From NCBI GenBank assembly GCA_037481695.1, contig JBBFLE010000011.1, forward strand, positions 62,001 to 126,000: a stretch of 64,000 bases of DNA, written 5' to 3'. Below, piece by piece: positions 1-8,868 of the stretch. Both the position numbers and the translations under genes were made by a program. Under the pieces are notes generated by a model that was given only the letters and a program-made list of their open reading frames with translations, did not search any database and was not told the DNA's origin. This stretch comes from a bacterium. Lineage in GTDB: Bacteria > Desulfobacterota > Desulfocorpusculales > Desulfocorpusculum. The number at the start of each line of letters is the position of its first letter. The stretch's first letter is position 1.

Positions 1-1442
1 AGGTGGAACTCATTGAGGAGATGGGGGATCAGGAGGTCTCCCTTTACGAACAGGGGGATTTCGTGGATCTTTGCCGTGGGCCCCATGTGCCCTCCACTGG
101 CAGGATAAGAGCTTTTAAGCTCACCAAGGTGGCAGGGGCTTACTGGCGCGGAGATGAGCGCAACCCCATGTTGCAGAGAATTTACGGCACAGCCTTTTCT
201 ACCCAGGAGGCCTTGGAGGAATATCTTAAGTGGCTGGAGGAGGCTGAGCGAAGAGATCATAGAAGGCTTGGGCGACAACTGGATCTTTTCAGCTTCAGCG
301 ATGAGGCCGGTGCAGGGCTTGTAATATACCATCCCAGGGGAGCCGTGCTCAGGTGGGTGCTGGAGGAAATAGAGAAAAAAGAACATCTGAAACGCGGTTA
401 TCAGATGGTCATTGGGCCCCAGATGCTCAGGGCTGAACTTTGGGAACGCTCCGGTCACATGGACTATTACCGCGATTTCATGTATTTTACCGAGAAGGAC
501 GGGCAGAGCTTTGCCATCAAGCCCATGAACTGCCTGGCCCACATGTTGATTTTTAACTCTCGCATCCGAAGTTACAGGGATCTGCCCATCAGGTACTTTG
601 AACTGGGTACAGTTCACCGACATGAAAAAACAGGAGTCAGGCATGGCCTGTTGAGGGCAAGGGGTTTCACGCAGGATGATGCGCACCTCTTTTGTGCACC
701 CCATCAACTTCAGGAAGAGATAAAGGGCATCCTGAGCTTTGTGAAAGACATGATGGGATTGTTTGGTTTCCCCTTCGAGCTGGAGATCAGCACAAGACCA
801 GAGAAGGCTTTCGGACAGCCAGAGGTGTGGGACAGGGCCACCATAGCCTTGAAACAGGGGCTGGAGGCCATGGGGTATGATTACAAGATCAACGAAGGAG
901 AGGGCGCTTTTTACGGCCCCAAGATAGACGTCAAGCTCCGAGATGCCTTGCAGCGAAGCTGGCAGTGTGCCACCATCCAGTGCGACTTCTTCCTGCCAGA
1001 GCGTTTTGATTTAACTTACGTGGATGCCGACGGCCAGAGGAAACGGCCGGTGATGCTTCACAGGGTCATATTGGGCTCTTTGGAGAGGTTCATAGGCATA
1101 TTGATAGAGCATTATGCAGGGGCCTTCCCGGTGTGGCTGGCTCCTGTTCAGGCCACTGTGATCAATATTACCGATGCTCAGCGCTCGTATGCCCAACAGG
1201 TGGCAACCCGTCTCAGGGACGAGGGATTCAGGGTGGAGGAGGACCTTCGAAACGAGAAGTTGGGTTTGAAGATTCGTGAGAACCAGCTTCAGAAGGTCCC
1301 TTACATGCTCGTGGTGGGCAACAGGGAGATGGCGCAGGGGGGAGTGTCGGTGCGTAGCCGGGAGGAGGGGGACCTGGGATTCTTTCCACTGGAAGGTTTC
1401 CTGGAGAGAATTCGCATGGAGTCCCGGGTTAGTTTGGGATAG
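1..1442 (+). CDS. thrS: Threonyl-tRNA synthetase, C-terminal part (5' end outside window)
   Basis: Charges tRNA-Thr with threonine in the cytoplasm. About 479 residues are visible and the reading frame is open at the window edge, so the TGS domain and part of the editing domain are missing. The first residues carry the end of the editing domain (DLCRGPH, with the Asp, Cys and His of the editing site). The class II core follows: KPMNC (first zinc ligand, about residue 175), [11 protein letters not shown] (motif 2 with zinc His) and [12 protein letters not shown] (motif 3 with zinc His). The anticodon-binding domain starts near WLAPVQATV. The gene heads the thrS-infC-rpmI-rplT-pheST cluster, 23 nt ahead of infC. 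Confidence 0.97.
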   Translation, partial: VELIEEMGDQEVSLYEQGDFVDLCRGPHVPSTGRIRAFKLTKVAGAYWRGDERNPMLQRIYGTAFSTQEALEEYLKWLEEAERRDHRRLGRQLDLFSFSDEAGAGLVIYHPRGAVLRWVLEEIEKKEHLKRGYQMVIGPQMLRAELWERSGHMDYYRDFMYFTEKDGQSFAIKPMNCLAHMLIFNSRIRSYRDLPIRYFELGTVHRHEKTGVRHGLLRARGFTQDDAHLFCAPHQLQEEIKGILSFVKDMMGLFGFPFELEISTRPEKAFGQPEVWDRATIALKQGLEAMGYDYKINEGEGAFYGPKIDVKLRDALQRSWQCATIQCDFFLPERFDLTYVDADGQRKRPVMLHRVILGSLERFIGILIEHYAGAFPVWLAPVQATVINITDAQRSYAQQVATRLRDEGFRVEEDLRNEKLGLKIRENQLQKVPYMLVVGNREMAQGGVSVRSREEGDLGFFPLEGFLERIRMESRVSLG

Positions 1443-1465
1443 GAATTGGAAAAGGAGGTGGTCAG

Positions 1466-1975
1466 ATAGCCCTGCAGGACACTGCCGTCAACGAGAAGAT
1501 TAGAGCCCCTGAGGTCCGGGTAATTGATCCGGAGGGAAAGCAACTGGGCATAATGACGCGGGAGGCTGCCCTCAAACTGGCGGCTGAGTACGAGCTGGAT
1601 CTGGTGGAAGTCTCGGCCAAGTCGGTACCACCGGTTTGCCGGATAATGGACTATGGGAAGTTCAAGTACCAACAGAGCAAAAAGGTCCAGGAGGCCAAGA
1701 AGAAACAGTCCTACGTCCAAATCAAAGAGGTCAAAGTACGTCCCAAGACCGACGAGCATGATCTCCAGATCAAGATCCGGCAGATGAAAGATTTCCTAGG
1801 CAAAGGCCATAAGGTGAAGGTAAGCCTTATGTTCAGGGGAAGGGAAATCTCTCATCCTGAATTGGCCCATAGGGTGATAGGATTCATAGCCGAGGGGATC
1901 AAGGACGTGGGAAACGTTGAAATGGAGCCTCGTCTGGAAGGCCGCTTCATGACCATGGTGATAGCTCCGCGCTAG
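1466..1975 (+). CDS. infC: Translation initiation factor IF-3, apparent ATA start
   Basis: IF-3 binds the 30S subunit and checks start-codon/initiator-tRNA pairing. The N-terminal IF-3 signature (NEKIRAPEVRVI) lies upstream of the first in-frame ATG at 1553, so that ATG would remove part of the N domain. The only start with good placement is ATA at 1466, six bases after the Shine-Dalgarno AAGGAGGT at 1452-1459; it gives 169 residues, a normal IF-3 length. CTG at 1472 is a weaker alternative. In E. coli infC starts with AUU and IF-3 represses its own translation through that rare codon, so an AUA start suggests the same autogenous control here. The C-terminal domain is intact (MFRGREISHPE). 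Confidence 0.93.
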   Translation: MALQDTAVNEKIRAPEVRVIDPEGKQLGIMTREAALKLAAEYELDLVEVSAKSVPPVCRIMDYGKFKYQQSKKVQEAKKKQSYVQIKEVKVRPKTDEHDLQIKIRQMKDFLGKGHKVKVSLMFRGREISHPELAHRVIGFIAEGIKDVGNVEMEPRLEGRFMTMVIAPR

Positions 1976-2197
1976 GCCTGAGCCAGGTACCAGGAAAAGG
2001 TCTGAAAAAAAGGGGCTCTAAGAAAATTCCCGGAGAGTCTTTGAGGTCTTTGGGGACCAGGTGATCTCTTTTGGCGAGGGTATTTTTGTTTTTCTTGCTT
2101 GGCCCTGGATCAGGCTCCAGCATGGTAAGACAGGGATCGGCTTGAGGGTTGGACCTTGACGGGTCGGCCTCAGTTCTGGAGAGAAAGGGAGGATTTC

Positions 2198-2395
2198 ATG
2201 CCTAAGCTCAAGACCAACAGGAGCGCTGCCAAACGTTTTTCCAGAACAGGCAGCGGGAAGATAAGGAGAAACAAGGCTTATTTCAGCCACATCTTGACAA
2301 GCAAGAACAGGAAGAGGAAAAGAAACCTGAGAAAACGGAGCCTGGTCAGCGCCTCTGATATGGCGGCGGTCAAAAGGCTCATACCTTATGCATGA
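2198..2395 (+). CDS. rpmI: 50S ribosomal protein L35
   Basis: A 65-residue, strongly basic large-subunit protein starting [14 protein letters not shown], the family signature. The upstream in-frame extension to 2156 is not conserved in the family, and a Shine-Dalgarno (AAAGGGAGGA) sits just before the ATG at 2198. It lies between infC (222 nt upstream) and rplT, the usual order. No separate promoter could be assigned in the infC-rpmI gap. Confidence 0.96.
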   Translation: MPKLKTNRSAAKRFSRTGSGKIRRNKAYFSHILTSKNRKRKRNLRKRSLVSASDMAAVKRLIPYA

Positions 2396-2519
2396 AAGCT
2401 GTGGCCTTGGGTCGGGATCTGCCAGATTTGGTGTGTGGTGCTTTCTTGGGATGGCGGGTATCTAGGCAGTTGGCTTAGCTCAAGCCTCGGCAACAGATGG
2501 AAAGGAGAAAGAGTTTTCC

Positions 2520-2879
2520 ATGGCAAGGGTAAAAGGCGGGCCCAGAGGGGCTCGAAGAAGGAAAAAGGTTCTGAAGATGGCCAAAGGCTATCAAGGGGGC
2601 AGGAGCAGACTCCTGCGCACGGCCAAGGAGGCCGTGGATCATGCTCTGCTTTATGCTTTCAGGGACAGAAGAGCCCGCAAGAGAGACTTCAGAAGATTGT
2701 GGATAGTCAGGATCAATGCTGCAGCCAGAGCGAATCAGATGAATTACAGAGACCTTATCCATGGTCTCAAAGAGGCCAGGGTTTCTGTGAACAGAAAGAT
2801 GTTGGCCGACCTGGCAGTGAGCGACCCAGCTGCCTTCTCTCAAATGGTGGAGTTGGCAAGGCAGAATCTGAGGGCCTGA
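2520..2879 (+). CDS. rplT: 50S ribosomal protein L20
   Basis: A 119-residue basic protein of the 50S subunit. The N terminus [19 protein letters not shown] and the internal [17 protein letters not shown] are diagnostic of L20, an early assembly protein. It follows rpmI after 124 nt and precedes pheS. L20 represses the infC-rpmI-rplT operon in other bacteria; no specific L20 leader structure was recognised here. Confidence 0.97.
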   Translation: MARVKGGPRGARRRKKVLKMAKGYQGGRSRLLRTAKEAVDHALLYAFRDRRARKRDFRRLWIVRINAAARANQMNYRDLIHGLKEARVSVNRKMLADLAVSDPAAFSQMVELARQNLRA

Positions 2880-3007
2880 CAAAGTTCCTTTTGGGGGCGT
2901 CAATAGGCAAGGTGGAGCCCTGGGGCGCATAAGGTTGATCAGGGTTGTCCTGGGATGATGGTGAGCCTGCAGGCTAAAGGTTTTGCTTTTGACTCGGATT
3001 TCTAGGC

Positions 3008-4018
3008 ATGAGCGGCTTTCTAGAAGAACTAGAGAAGATTCGCCGGGAGGCACTGGCCTCCATTGAGGCGGCCATCAGTTCGAAGGATATCGACCTCTTG
3101 AAGGTCAGTTACCTGGGTCGAAAAGGCAAGTTGTCCCTTTTGCTCAGAAGCATAAGGGACCTGCCAGTAGAGGAGAGGCCCAGGGCCGGAGAGATGGGGA
3201 ATCGTATCCGGCAGGAGCTGGAGCAGTGGCTGGAGCAAAAGGCCTCATCTCTTGCCGGGGAGGTTCGCAGAAGTGGGCTGGACATAACCCTTCCGGGAAG
3301 ACCTTTTCCCAGGGGCAAGAAACACCTCATAACCCAGACCCTGGAAGAAATACTCAGGATCTTCGCCTCCATGGGCTACAGCGTGGTGTCAGGGCCGGAG
3401 GTGGAACTGGATTACTACAATTTCGAAGCCCTTAACATCCCCAAGGACCATCCTGCCCGAGACATGCAGGACACATTCTACATCTCCGAGCAGGTGGTGC
3501 TGAGGACTCACACCTCACCGATGCAAGTGCGCACAATGGAGAAAGGTCCTCCACCAGTGCAGATAGTGTGCCCTGGAAAGGTTTACCGCCACGACAATGA
3601 TCCCACCCACAGCCCCATGTTTCATCAGGTGGAAGGGCTCTTGGTGGACAAGGGGATAACCTTTGGGGATCTAAAGGGCACCCTGACCGCATTCATACAG
3701 AGAATGTTCGGGGCCTCCACCTCTTTGAGATTCAGGCCCAGTTTTTTCCCCTTCACCGAGCCCAGCGCCGAGGTGGATATCCAGTGCGTGCTTTGCGGGG
3801 GTGTAGGCTGCGCACTTTGCAGTGGCACGGGCTGGCTGGAGATTCTGGGATCTGGTATGGTGGATCCGGCCGTATACGGCTTTGTGGGGTATGATCCAGA
3901 GATATATTCCGGGTTTGCCTTTGGGCTTGGGGTGGAACGCATTGCCATGCTTCGTCACGGGGTGGACGACATTCGGCTCTTCTACGAGAACGACTTACGT
4001 TTCCTCCAACAGTTTTGA
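3008..4018 (+). CDS. pheS: Phenylalanyl-tRNA synthetase alpha subunit
   Basis: Catalytic subunit of the alpha2-beta2 PheRS. The 336 residues fit the family. An N-terminal coiled-coil tRNA-binding region (about 1-90) precedes the class II aminoacylation core. Visible motifs are RTHTSPMQVR, the motif 2 stretch VYRHDNDPTHSPMFHQVEG, the phenylalanine-pocket region FRPSFFPFTEPSAEVDI and the motif 3 region GFAFGLGVERIAML. Four cysteines (CVLCGGVGCALC) in the insertion after motif 2 look like a zinc site, as in several bacterial PheS proteins. pheT begins 27 nt downstream. Confidence 0.97.
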   Translation: MSGFLEELEKIRREALASIEAAISSKDIDLLKVSYLGRKGKLSLLLRSIRDLPVEERPRAGEMGNRIRQELEQWLEQKASSLAGEVRRSGLDITLPGRPFPRGKKHLITQTLEEILRIFASMGYSVVSGPEVELDYYNFEALNIPKDHPARDMQDTFYISEQVVLRTHTSPMQVRTMEKGPPPVQIVCPGKVYRHDNDPTHSPMFHQVEGLLVDKGITFGDLKGTLTAFIQRMFGASTSLRFRPSFFPFTEPSAEVDIQCVLCGGVGCALCSGTGWLEILGSGMVDPAVYGFVGYDPEIYSGFAFGLGVERIAMLRHGVDDIRLFYENDLRFLQQF

Positions 4019-4045
4019 CTCTTTGAGGCGGAAAGACAAGAAAAG

Positions 4046-6451
4046 ATGAAAGCGACCTTGGGATGGATTAGGGAGTTCGTTCCTTGCGACTTGGATGCCC
4101 CGGAACTGGCCGAAGCCTTGACACATCGAGGCCTTGAGTGCAGGGCTTCCTTGGAAGGAACTCTGGAGGGAGTCGTGGTGGGGGAAGTGCTTGAGGTAGA
4201 GCCCCATCCCAGGTCGGAAAAGCTTCGAGTCTGCAAGGTGAGGGCAGGAAAAGAGTTCTTATCCGTGGTGTGTGGAGCTGCCAATGTGCGTCCGGGGATC
4301 AAGGCGCCCCTGGCCATGGTGGGGGCCAGGATCCCCTCTGGAATGTTGGTGCAGGCCTTGGAGATTCGAGGTGTCAGTTCAGAAGGGATGCTTTGTTCTG
4401 AGGCTGAGCTGGAGCTGGGAGATGACGCCTCAGGCATATGGATTCTCCCGGAGCATCTTCCAAGCGGGCAGAGGCTGGATGCTGTCCTGGATCTCAGCGA
4501 CTGGGTGCTCTCCTTTGATCTCACTCCCAACCGTGCAGATTGTTTGAGCGTGCTGGGCATATGCTTTGAGGTGGCTGCCATAACCGGTGCCAAGGTAAGT
4601 ATTCCAGAGATGGAGCTCCAAGAGAGAGGGGCTCCCATGGCCGGAAGATTTCAGGTGGAGATCCGGGATCCTGAGCTTTGTCCCAGGTACGTGGCGCGCA
4701 TGGTAGAGGGGGTAAAAATAAAACCCTCTCCTTTGTGGATGCGCAGAAGGCTGCAGTTGGTTGGGCTCAGGCCCATCAACAACGTGGTGGATGTGACCAA
4801 TTACGTTATGTGGGAGCTGGGGCAGCCCCTTCATGCATTTGATCTGGAATTATTAGAAGGCAGCTGCATAGTGGTCCAGAGAGCCAGGCCAGGTGAAAAA
4901 TTCATTTCTTTGGACGGGCAGACCAGGGACTTGGGCCCTGAGATGTTGATGATATGGGATGGGCAAAGGCCCGTGGCCGTGGCGGGAGTCATGGGAGGTG
5001 AAAACTCCGAGGTAAGAGCTCAGACCACAAACGTGCTCATAGAAAGCGCCTTTTTCAACCCCATGAGCATCAGAAGGACCGCCAAGGCCCTGGGCATGAA
5101 CACAGAAGCCTCCAAACGTTTCGAGCGAGGGGTGGATCCTGAGGGCTGTCCCAGGGCTGCACGCAGAGCAGCTCTGCTGATGGCAGATCTGGCTGGTGGA
5201 ACAGTGGCCAGGGGGGAGTTGGACGTCTATCCCAATCCTCAACCTCCAAAGACCGTGAAACTCAGAGTTTCCAGGGTGAACGCTCTCCTGGGTACCACTC
5301 TGGGGGCAAAAGAGGTCAAACATTGTCTTGAGCTTCTTTCCATGGAAGTACAGGAGAGTTCCCAGGACATGTTCATGGTCAAGCCTCCCACCCGCAGGGT
5401 GGATCTTACCAGGGAGATAGACCTGGTAGAAGAGGTGGCCCGCGTCTGGGGGTTCCACAGGATTCCCAACAGCCTTCCAGGCAGAAGGCTCTCCATCGTG
5501 GAGCATGGAGTGGAATGGAATTGGGAGTCCAGGATCAGGGAGATCCTGGTGGGCTTCGGCTTTAACGAGGTTATAACCTTCTCATTCATGGATCCAGCTA
5601 TTTTGGACCGCATGGGTCTTTCCGTTGGGGATCCCATGCGGGCAACCCTGAAGCTAAAGAACCCCCTCAGACAGGACCAGGGAGTCATGCGCACCAGCCT
5701 TGTTCCTGGGCTCTTGGATGCGGTGCATGGGAATCTCCATCGTCGCAACAACGACCTACGTCTTTTTGAGCTGGGCAGGGTGTTTCTTCCCAGGGAGGGG
5801 GAACTTCTTCCAGAGGAGCCTCGCCGCCTGGCAGGGGTCATGGTGGGGCAGAGAACCCCTCTTCACTGGTCTTCCAGCTCAGCTTCGGTGGATTTTTTTG
5901 ACCTTAAAGGGGTGTTGGAGGGGCTTGTTTGTGAGCTGCGAATTGGGGATGTCAGTTTTCTTGGAGGTGAATGCCCAAGCTTCCTTAATCCCGCTGCAGC
6001 AGCAAGGGTAGTCTCTGGGCACAGGGAGCTGGGCTGGCTTGGAGAACTGGATCCAGAGGTGCAGCGCAAATGGGATCTGGAACTCCCTGTGCTTCTATTT
6101 GAGATGGACCTGGAGCTTCTCCTGGAGCTTTCTGTAACTGTTCCCAGATACAGTGCTCTTCCTAGGTTCCCCGAGGTAGTAAGGGATCTATCTATAATTG
6201 TGGGGGAGGATATTCCAGCGGGTCGGTTGCTGCAGTTCATAAGAGACCATGGAGGTCAGTGGCTGGAAAATGTTGTGCTCTACGACCTTTTCCAGGATCC
6301 TGCTAAACTTCCTGCGGGCACCAAGAGCCTGACTTTTAGGCTTTGGTTCAGGTCTCGGGAGGGGAGCCTTACAGATGAGGCGGTGAACCTGGAACAACAG
6401 AGGATCTTGGAAGGCATGGAGGAAACTTTGGGTGCCAAGCTCAGAACCTAG
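4046..6451 (+). CDS. pheT: Phenylalanyl-tRNA synthetase beta subunit
   Basis: The beta subunit (801 residues, standard length) provides tRNA binding and editing. The N-terminal OB-fold tRNA-binding domain (about 39-150, with VVVGEVLEVEPHPRSEKLRVCKV) is followed by the B3/B4 editing domains (RPINNVVDVTNYVMWELGQPLH), the B5 domain and a degenerate class II core. The ferredoxin-fold anticodon-binding domain is C-terminal (PRYSALPRFPEVVRDLSIIV, about 690 to the end). It is the second gene of pheST and is followed after 60 nt by ihfA, as in many proteobacteria. Confidence 0.97.
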   Translation: MKATLGWIREFVPCDLDAPELAEALTHRGLECRASLEGTLEGVVVGEVLEVEPHPRSEKLRVCKVRAGKEFLSVVCGAANVRPGIKAPLAMVGARIPSGMLVQALEIRGVSSEGMLCSEAELELGDDASGIWILPEHLPSGQRLDAVLDLSDWVLSFDLTPNRADCLSVLGICFEVAAITGAKVSIPEMELQERGAPMAGRFQVEIRDPELCPRYVARMVEGVKIKPSPLWMRRRLQLVGLRPINNVVDVTNYVMWELGQPLHAFDLELLEGSCIVVQRARPGEKFISLDGQTRDLGPEMLMIWDGQRPVAVAGVMGGENSEVRAQTTNVLIESAFFNPMSIRRTAKALGMNTEASKRFERGVDPEGCPRAARRAALLMADLAGGTVARGELDVYPNPQPPKTVKLRVSRVNALLGTTLGAKEVKHCLELLSMEVQESSQDMFMVKPPTRRVDLTREIDLVEEVARVWGFHRIPNSLPGRRLSIVEHGVEWNWESRIREILVGFGFNEVITFSFMDPAILDRMGLSVGDPMRATLKLKNPLRQDQGVMRTSLVPGLLDAVHGNLHRRNNDLRLFELGRVFLPREGELLPEEPRRLAGVMVGQRTPLHWSSSSASVDFFDLKGVLEGLVCELRIGDVSFLGGECPSFLNPAAAARVVSGHRELGWLGELDPEVQRKWDLELPVLLFEMDLELLLELSVTVPRYSALPRFPEVVRDLSIIVGEDIPAGRLLQFIRDHGGQWLENVVLYDLFQDPAKLPAGTKSLTFRLWFRSREGSLTDEAVNLEQQRILEGMEETLGAKLRT

Positions 6452-6511
6452 AGATCATCTGCCCGCCCAATCTTTATGATGCGGGTCAAGCCATGGCAAA
6501 GGGGGAGAGAG

Positions 6512-6793
6512 ATGACTAAGGCAGATATAGTGGATCAGGTGTACGAGAAGGTTGGGTTCTCCAAGAAAGAATCGGCGGAGATCGTGGATCTGGTCTTTGA
6601 GATCATCAAAGAGACTCTGGAGCGCTCCGAAAACATCAAGATTTCCGGATTCGGTAGCTTCGTGCTCAGGGAGAAAAGAGCAAGAAGGGGCCGAAATCCT
6701 CAAACCGGGGAGGAGATACAGATAACCCCGAGGCGAGTTCTTACCTTCAAGCCTTCTTTGGTTTTGAAGAAAGCCATCAACTCCGGTTCCTGA
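6512..6793 (+). CDS. ihfA: Integration host factor alpha-type DNA-bending protein
   Basis: HU/IHF-family protein of 93 residues that bends DNA and shapes nucleoid and promoter architecture. Start at ATG 6512 (MTKADIVDQVYEKVGFSKK) after GGGGGAGAGAG; an in-frame ATG at 6476 would add 12 non-conserved residues. The beta-arm motif RRGRNPQTGEEI, with the DNA-intercalating proline, is present. The location directly after pheT is typical of ihfA rather than ihfB or hup. Confidence 0.93.
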   Translation: MTKADIVDQVYEKVGFSKKESAEIVDLVFEIIKETLERSENIKISGFGSFVLREKRARRGRNPQTGEEIQITPRRVLTFKPSLVLKKAINSGS

Positions 6794-6843
6794 CAAGCTT
6801 TCTGAACTGGTCTTCCAGTGACATGGGGTGATGGAGGCTCACC

Positions 6844-7200
6844 GTGGAAGAAAACCAAATTCCCGACAAGCTTTACTTCAAGATAGGTGAGGTCAGTCAG
6901 GTCACCGGGGTAGAGCCTTATGTACTTAGATACTGGGAGAGCGAGTTTCGAATAGTAAGTCCTGAGCGTAGCAGAAGCCGACAGAGGCTCTACACGCGCA
7001 AGGACGTAGAGCTCATCCTGGAGATAAAGAAACTCCTCTATGAAGAAAGATACACCATCGAGGGGGCCAAGAAGAAGCTTCTTGGAAGGCAAAGGGTCCA
7101 ACCTCAACAGCTCTCTATGGGCTTTCAGGAGGATCTATTTAGAAGCACCCTCAAAGAGGTGAAGGACGAACTCAAGGCGGTCAGGAAGTTGCTTCGTTGA
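6844..7200 (+). CDS. MerR-family transcriptional regulator
   Basis: A 118-residue protein starting at GTG 6844. The N-terminal winged helix-turn-helix of the MerR family ([21 protein letters not shown], split here as [11 protein letters not shown] and [10 protein letters not shown], then [11 protein letters not shown]) is followed by a short helical tail, [14 protein letters not shown], probably a dimer coiled coil. It has no cysteine-rich or drug-binding effector domain. A MerR gene after ihfA is a recurrent proteobacterial arrangement, but the regulated genes are not known from sequence. Confidence 0.9.
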   Translation: MEENQIPDKLYFKIGEVSQVTGVEPYVLRYWESEFRIVSPERSRSRQRLYTRKDVELILEIKKLLYEERYTIEGAKKKLLGRQRVQPQQLSMGFQEDLFRSTLKEVKDELKAVRKLLR

Positions 7201-7306
7201 GCTGTCCTGGGCCCAGATAAATAAGCAATAAGATATGTTCCTGGCATGGTTCCCCAAGCATGGGGGATGCCTGAATTGGCCAGCCAGAGACTTTAGCACA
7301 GGGGCC

Positions 7307-7335
7307 TTGACCTTAAGGCCTCCATGGTCTATAAA
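7307..7335 (+). promoter_or_regulatory. Sigma70-type promoter of tRNA-Pro
   Basis: TTGACC at 7307-7312 and TATAAA at 7330-7335 are separated by exactly 17 bp. The predicted start (about 7342) lies just before the mature tRNA 5' end at 7345. The tRNA can therefore be transcribed independently of the upstream merR gene. Confidence 0.75.
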
Positions 7336-7344
7336 AGGGCAAGT

Positions 7345-7421
7345 CGGGACGTGGCGCAGACTGGAAGCGCACCTGAATGGGGTTCAGGGGGTCGCTGGTT
7401 CAAATCCAGTCGTCCCGACCA
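7345..7421 (+). tRNA. tRNA-Pro (anticodon GGG)
   Basis: A 77-nt tRNA with CCA encoded (7419-7421). The acceptor stem CGGGACG (7345-7351) pairs with CGTCCCG (7411-7417); the discriminator is A. The D stem is GCGC/GCGC. The anticodon stem CCTGA/TCAGG encloses the 7-nt loop ATGGGGT, giving anticodon GGG, which reads CCC and CCU. The T arm is GCTGG-TTCAAAT-CCAGT. The overall form matches bacterial proline tRNAs. Confidence 0.97.
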
Positions 7422-7429
7422 TTTTTTTT
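7422..7429 (+). terminator. T-tract directly after tRNA-Pro
   Basis: Eight consecutive T follow the encoded CCA with no separate hairpin between. The tRNA acceptor/T-arm helix itself could act as the terminator stem, or the tract may be used with 3' processing. There is no direct proof of termination. Confidence 0.4.
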
Positions 7430-7461
7430 GTCTCAAATGCCTAGAATTTTCTTGGGTTGGG

Positions 7462-7507
7462 GGGCCTAGGCAGAATGGTCACCTAGGCCCTGGAAGCTGT
7501 GCTTCCA
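7462..7507 (+). repeat. Two adjacent perfect hairpins before ktrB
   Basis: Hairpin one has arms GGGCCTAGG (7462-7470) and CCTAGGCCC (7482-7490), 9 bp, around an 11-nt loop. Hairpin two follows at once: TGGAAGC (7491-7497), loop TGT, GCTTCCA (7501-7507). The GTG proposed as the ktrB start (7499-7501) falls in and next to the loop of hairpin two. They could terminate or attenuate tRNA read-through, or limit ktrB translation. Confidence 0.65.
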
Positions 7508-8860
7508 CCACGAGTAAAGGTATTGAACACCACCAGAGCCTCCATCCTGGGCTTCGCGGGATTCATTCTCCTGGGGGCCTGCCTGTTGATGATGCCTTTT
7601 TCCTCATCGGGCATTCCCATTGGGTTAATAGACGCCCTGTTCACAGCCACCTCCGCAGGCTGCGTAACAGGGCTTAGTGTATTGGACATAGGGAGGGATT
7701 TGAGCAGAACCGGACAGATCCTGCTACTGCTACTAATTCAGATCGGTGGGCTAGGCATCATGACCATGTCCACGGTATGGCTGCTTATGGCAGGTGGTAG
7801 GCCTAGCCTGGGGACTCGCATGGTACTCCAAGATACCTTCACACACAGGGGCAACTGGGATTTGAGATCCATGATCCTGGACGTGGTTCGCTTCACCTTG
7901 ATTCTGGAGCTTTTGGGAGCAGTGCTGCTCTTTGCCAGGTTCTCTGAGATGTACCCCTTGGGAGAAGCCGCATATTTATCTGTTTTCCATTCGGTGTCGG
8001 CTTTTTGTAATGCCGGGTTCAGCACTTTCACCAATAATCTGGAGGGGTTCGTGGGGGATCCTTTGGTGAGCTTAACTGTCTCCTTGTTGATCATAAGTGG
8101 AGGCATAGGCTTTCTAGTGCTCAGGGAATTGAAACTATTCTTTAGAAGGGGAGGGAGTTCTAGGCAATGTCTCAGCCTGCACTCCAAGCTGGTATTGTCT
8201 AGTTCAGCAGTTCTTATTGCGTGTGGGACAATGCTGATCCTCATGATGGAATGGAACAATACCCTGGCTGGCTTGTCCATGGGACAGAAGTTTCTGGCTT
8301 CTTTTTTCCAGGCTGTTACAGCCCGTACAGCAGGTTTTAACACCATTCCCATAGGTTACATGGCGAATCAGACTCTGATGGTACTGATTCTGCTGATGTT
8401 CATAGGGGCTTCTTCAGGCTCCACAGGAGGAGGCATCAAGACAGGCACTTTTGCCACCTTGGTGGCCCTGGGTTTCTCAAGGTTAAGAGGCTATTCAGAG
8501 CCCAAGGCCTTTGGTAGAACCATATCCCCAGGCAGTGTGGCCAAGGCCATGAGTGTGAGCATGGTTTGCGCTATGGTGGTGCTGGTGGGAACACTCCTGA
8601 TTCAGGTCACGGAGGTAGGCAGTGCCTCATCGGCCCTGGCAAGAGCCCGTTTCCTAGAGTTGCTCTTCGAGGTGGTGAGCGCCTTTGGAACCGTTGGCCT
8701 CTCCACAGGCGTAACCCCAGATCTAAGCGATGCAGGCAAGGTACTGATCACATTGATCATGTTTCTGGGTAGGTTGGGTCCCCTGGTGGTGGCTGTGGCT
8801 GTAGCTCGCCAAAAGACGGTGCACTTCAGGTTTGCCGAGGAAAGCATAATGATTGGGTGA
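7499..8860 (+). CDS. ktrB: KtrB/TrkH-family K+ uptake channel subunit
   Basis: Membrane subunit of a Ktr-type potassium uptake system; 453 residues, the KtrB rather than TrkH length. Four pore loops with filter glycines are visible: TSAGCVTGL, SAFCNAGFST, TARTAGFNT and SAFGTVGLSTG. An intramembrane gate-like loop, SSGSTGGGIKTGT, follows the third loop. The start at GTG 7499 covers the conserved N terminus before the first helix (ASILGFAGFILLGACLL); TTG 7523 is an alternative. The stop overlaps the region just before ktrA, so the two genes are translationally coupled. Confidence 0.92.
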   Translation: MLPPRVKVLNTTRASILGFAGFILLGACLLMMPFSSSGIPIGLIDALFTATSAGCVTGLSVLDIGRDLSRTGQILLLLLIQIGGLGIMTMSTVWLLMAGGRPSLGTRMVLQDTFTHRGNWDLRSMILDVVRFTLILELLGAVLLFARFSEMYPLGEAAYLSVFHSVSAFCNAGFSTFTNNLEGFVGDPLVSLTVSLLIISGGIGFLVLRELKLFFRRGGSSRQCLSLHSKLVLSSSAVLIACGTMLILMMEWNNTLAGLSMGQKFLASFFQAVTARTAGFNTIPIGYMANQTLMVLILLMFIGASSGSTGGGIKTGTFATLVALGFSRLRGYSEPKAFGRTISPGSVAKAMSVSMVCAMVVLVGTLLIQVTEVGSASSALARARFLELLFEVVSAFGTVGLSTGVTPDLSDAGKVLITLIMFLGRLGPLVVAVAVARQKTVHFRFAEESIMIG

Positions 8861-8868
8861 GGTGTGCC

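Noticed and set aside
1553-1975. infC starting at the first ATG
   Set aside because: It would remove the conserved NEKIRAPEVRVI N-terminal motif and has no ribosome site.
4853-5506. Minus-strand open frame of 217 codons
   Set aside because: Antisense shadow of pheT with no recognisable domain.
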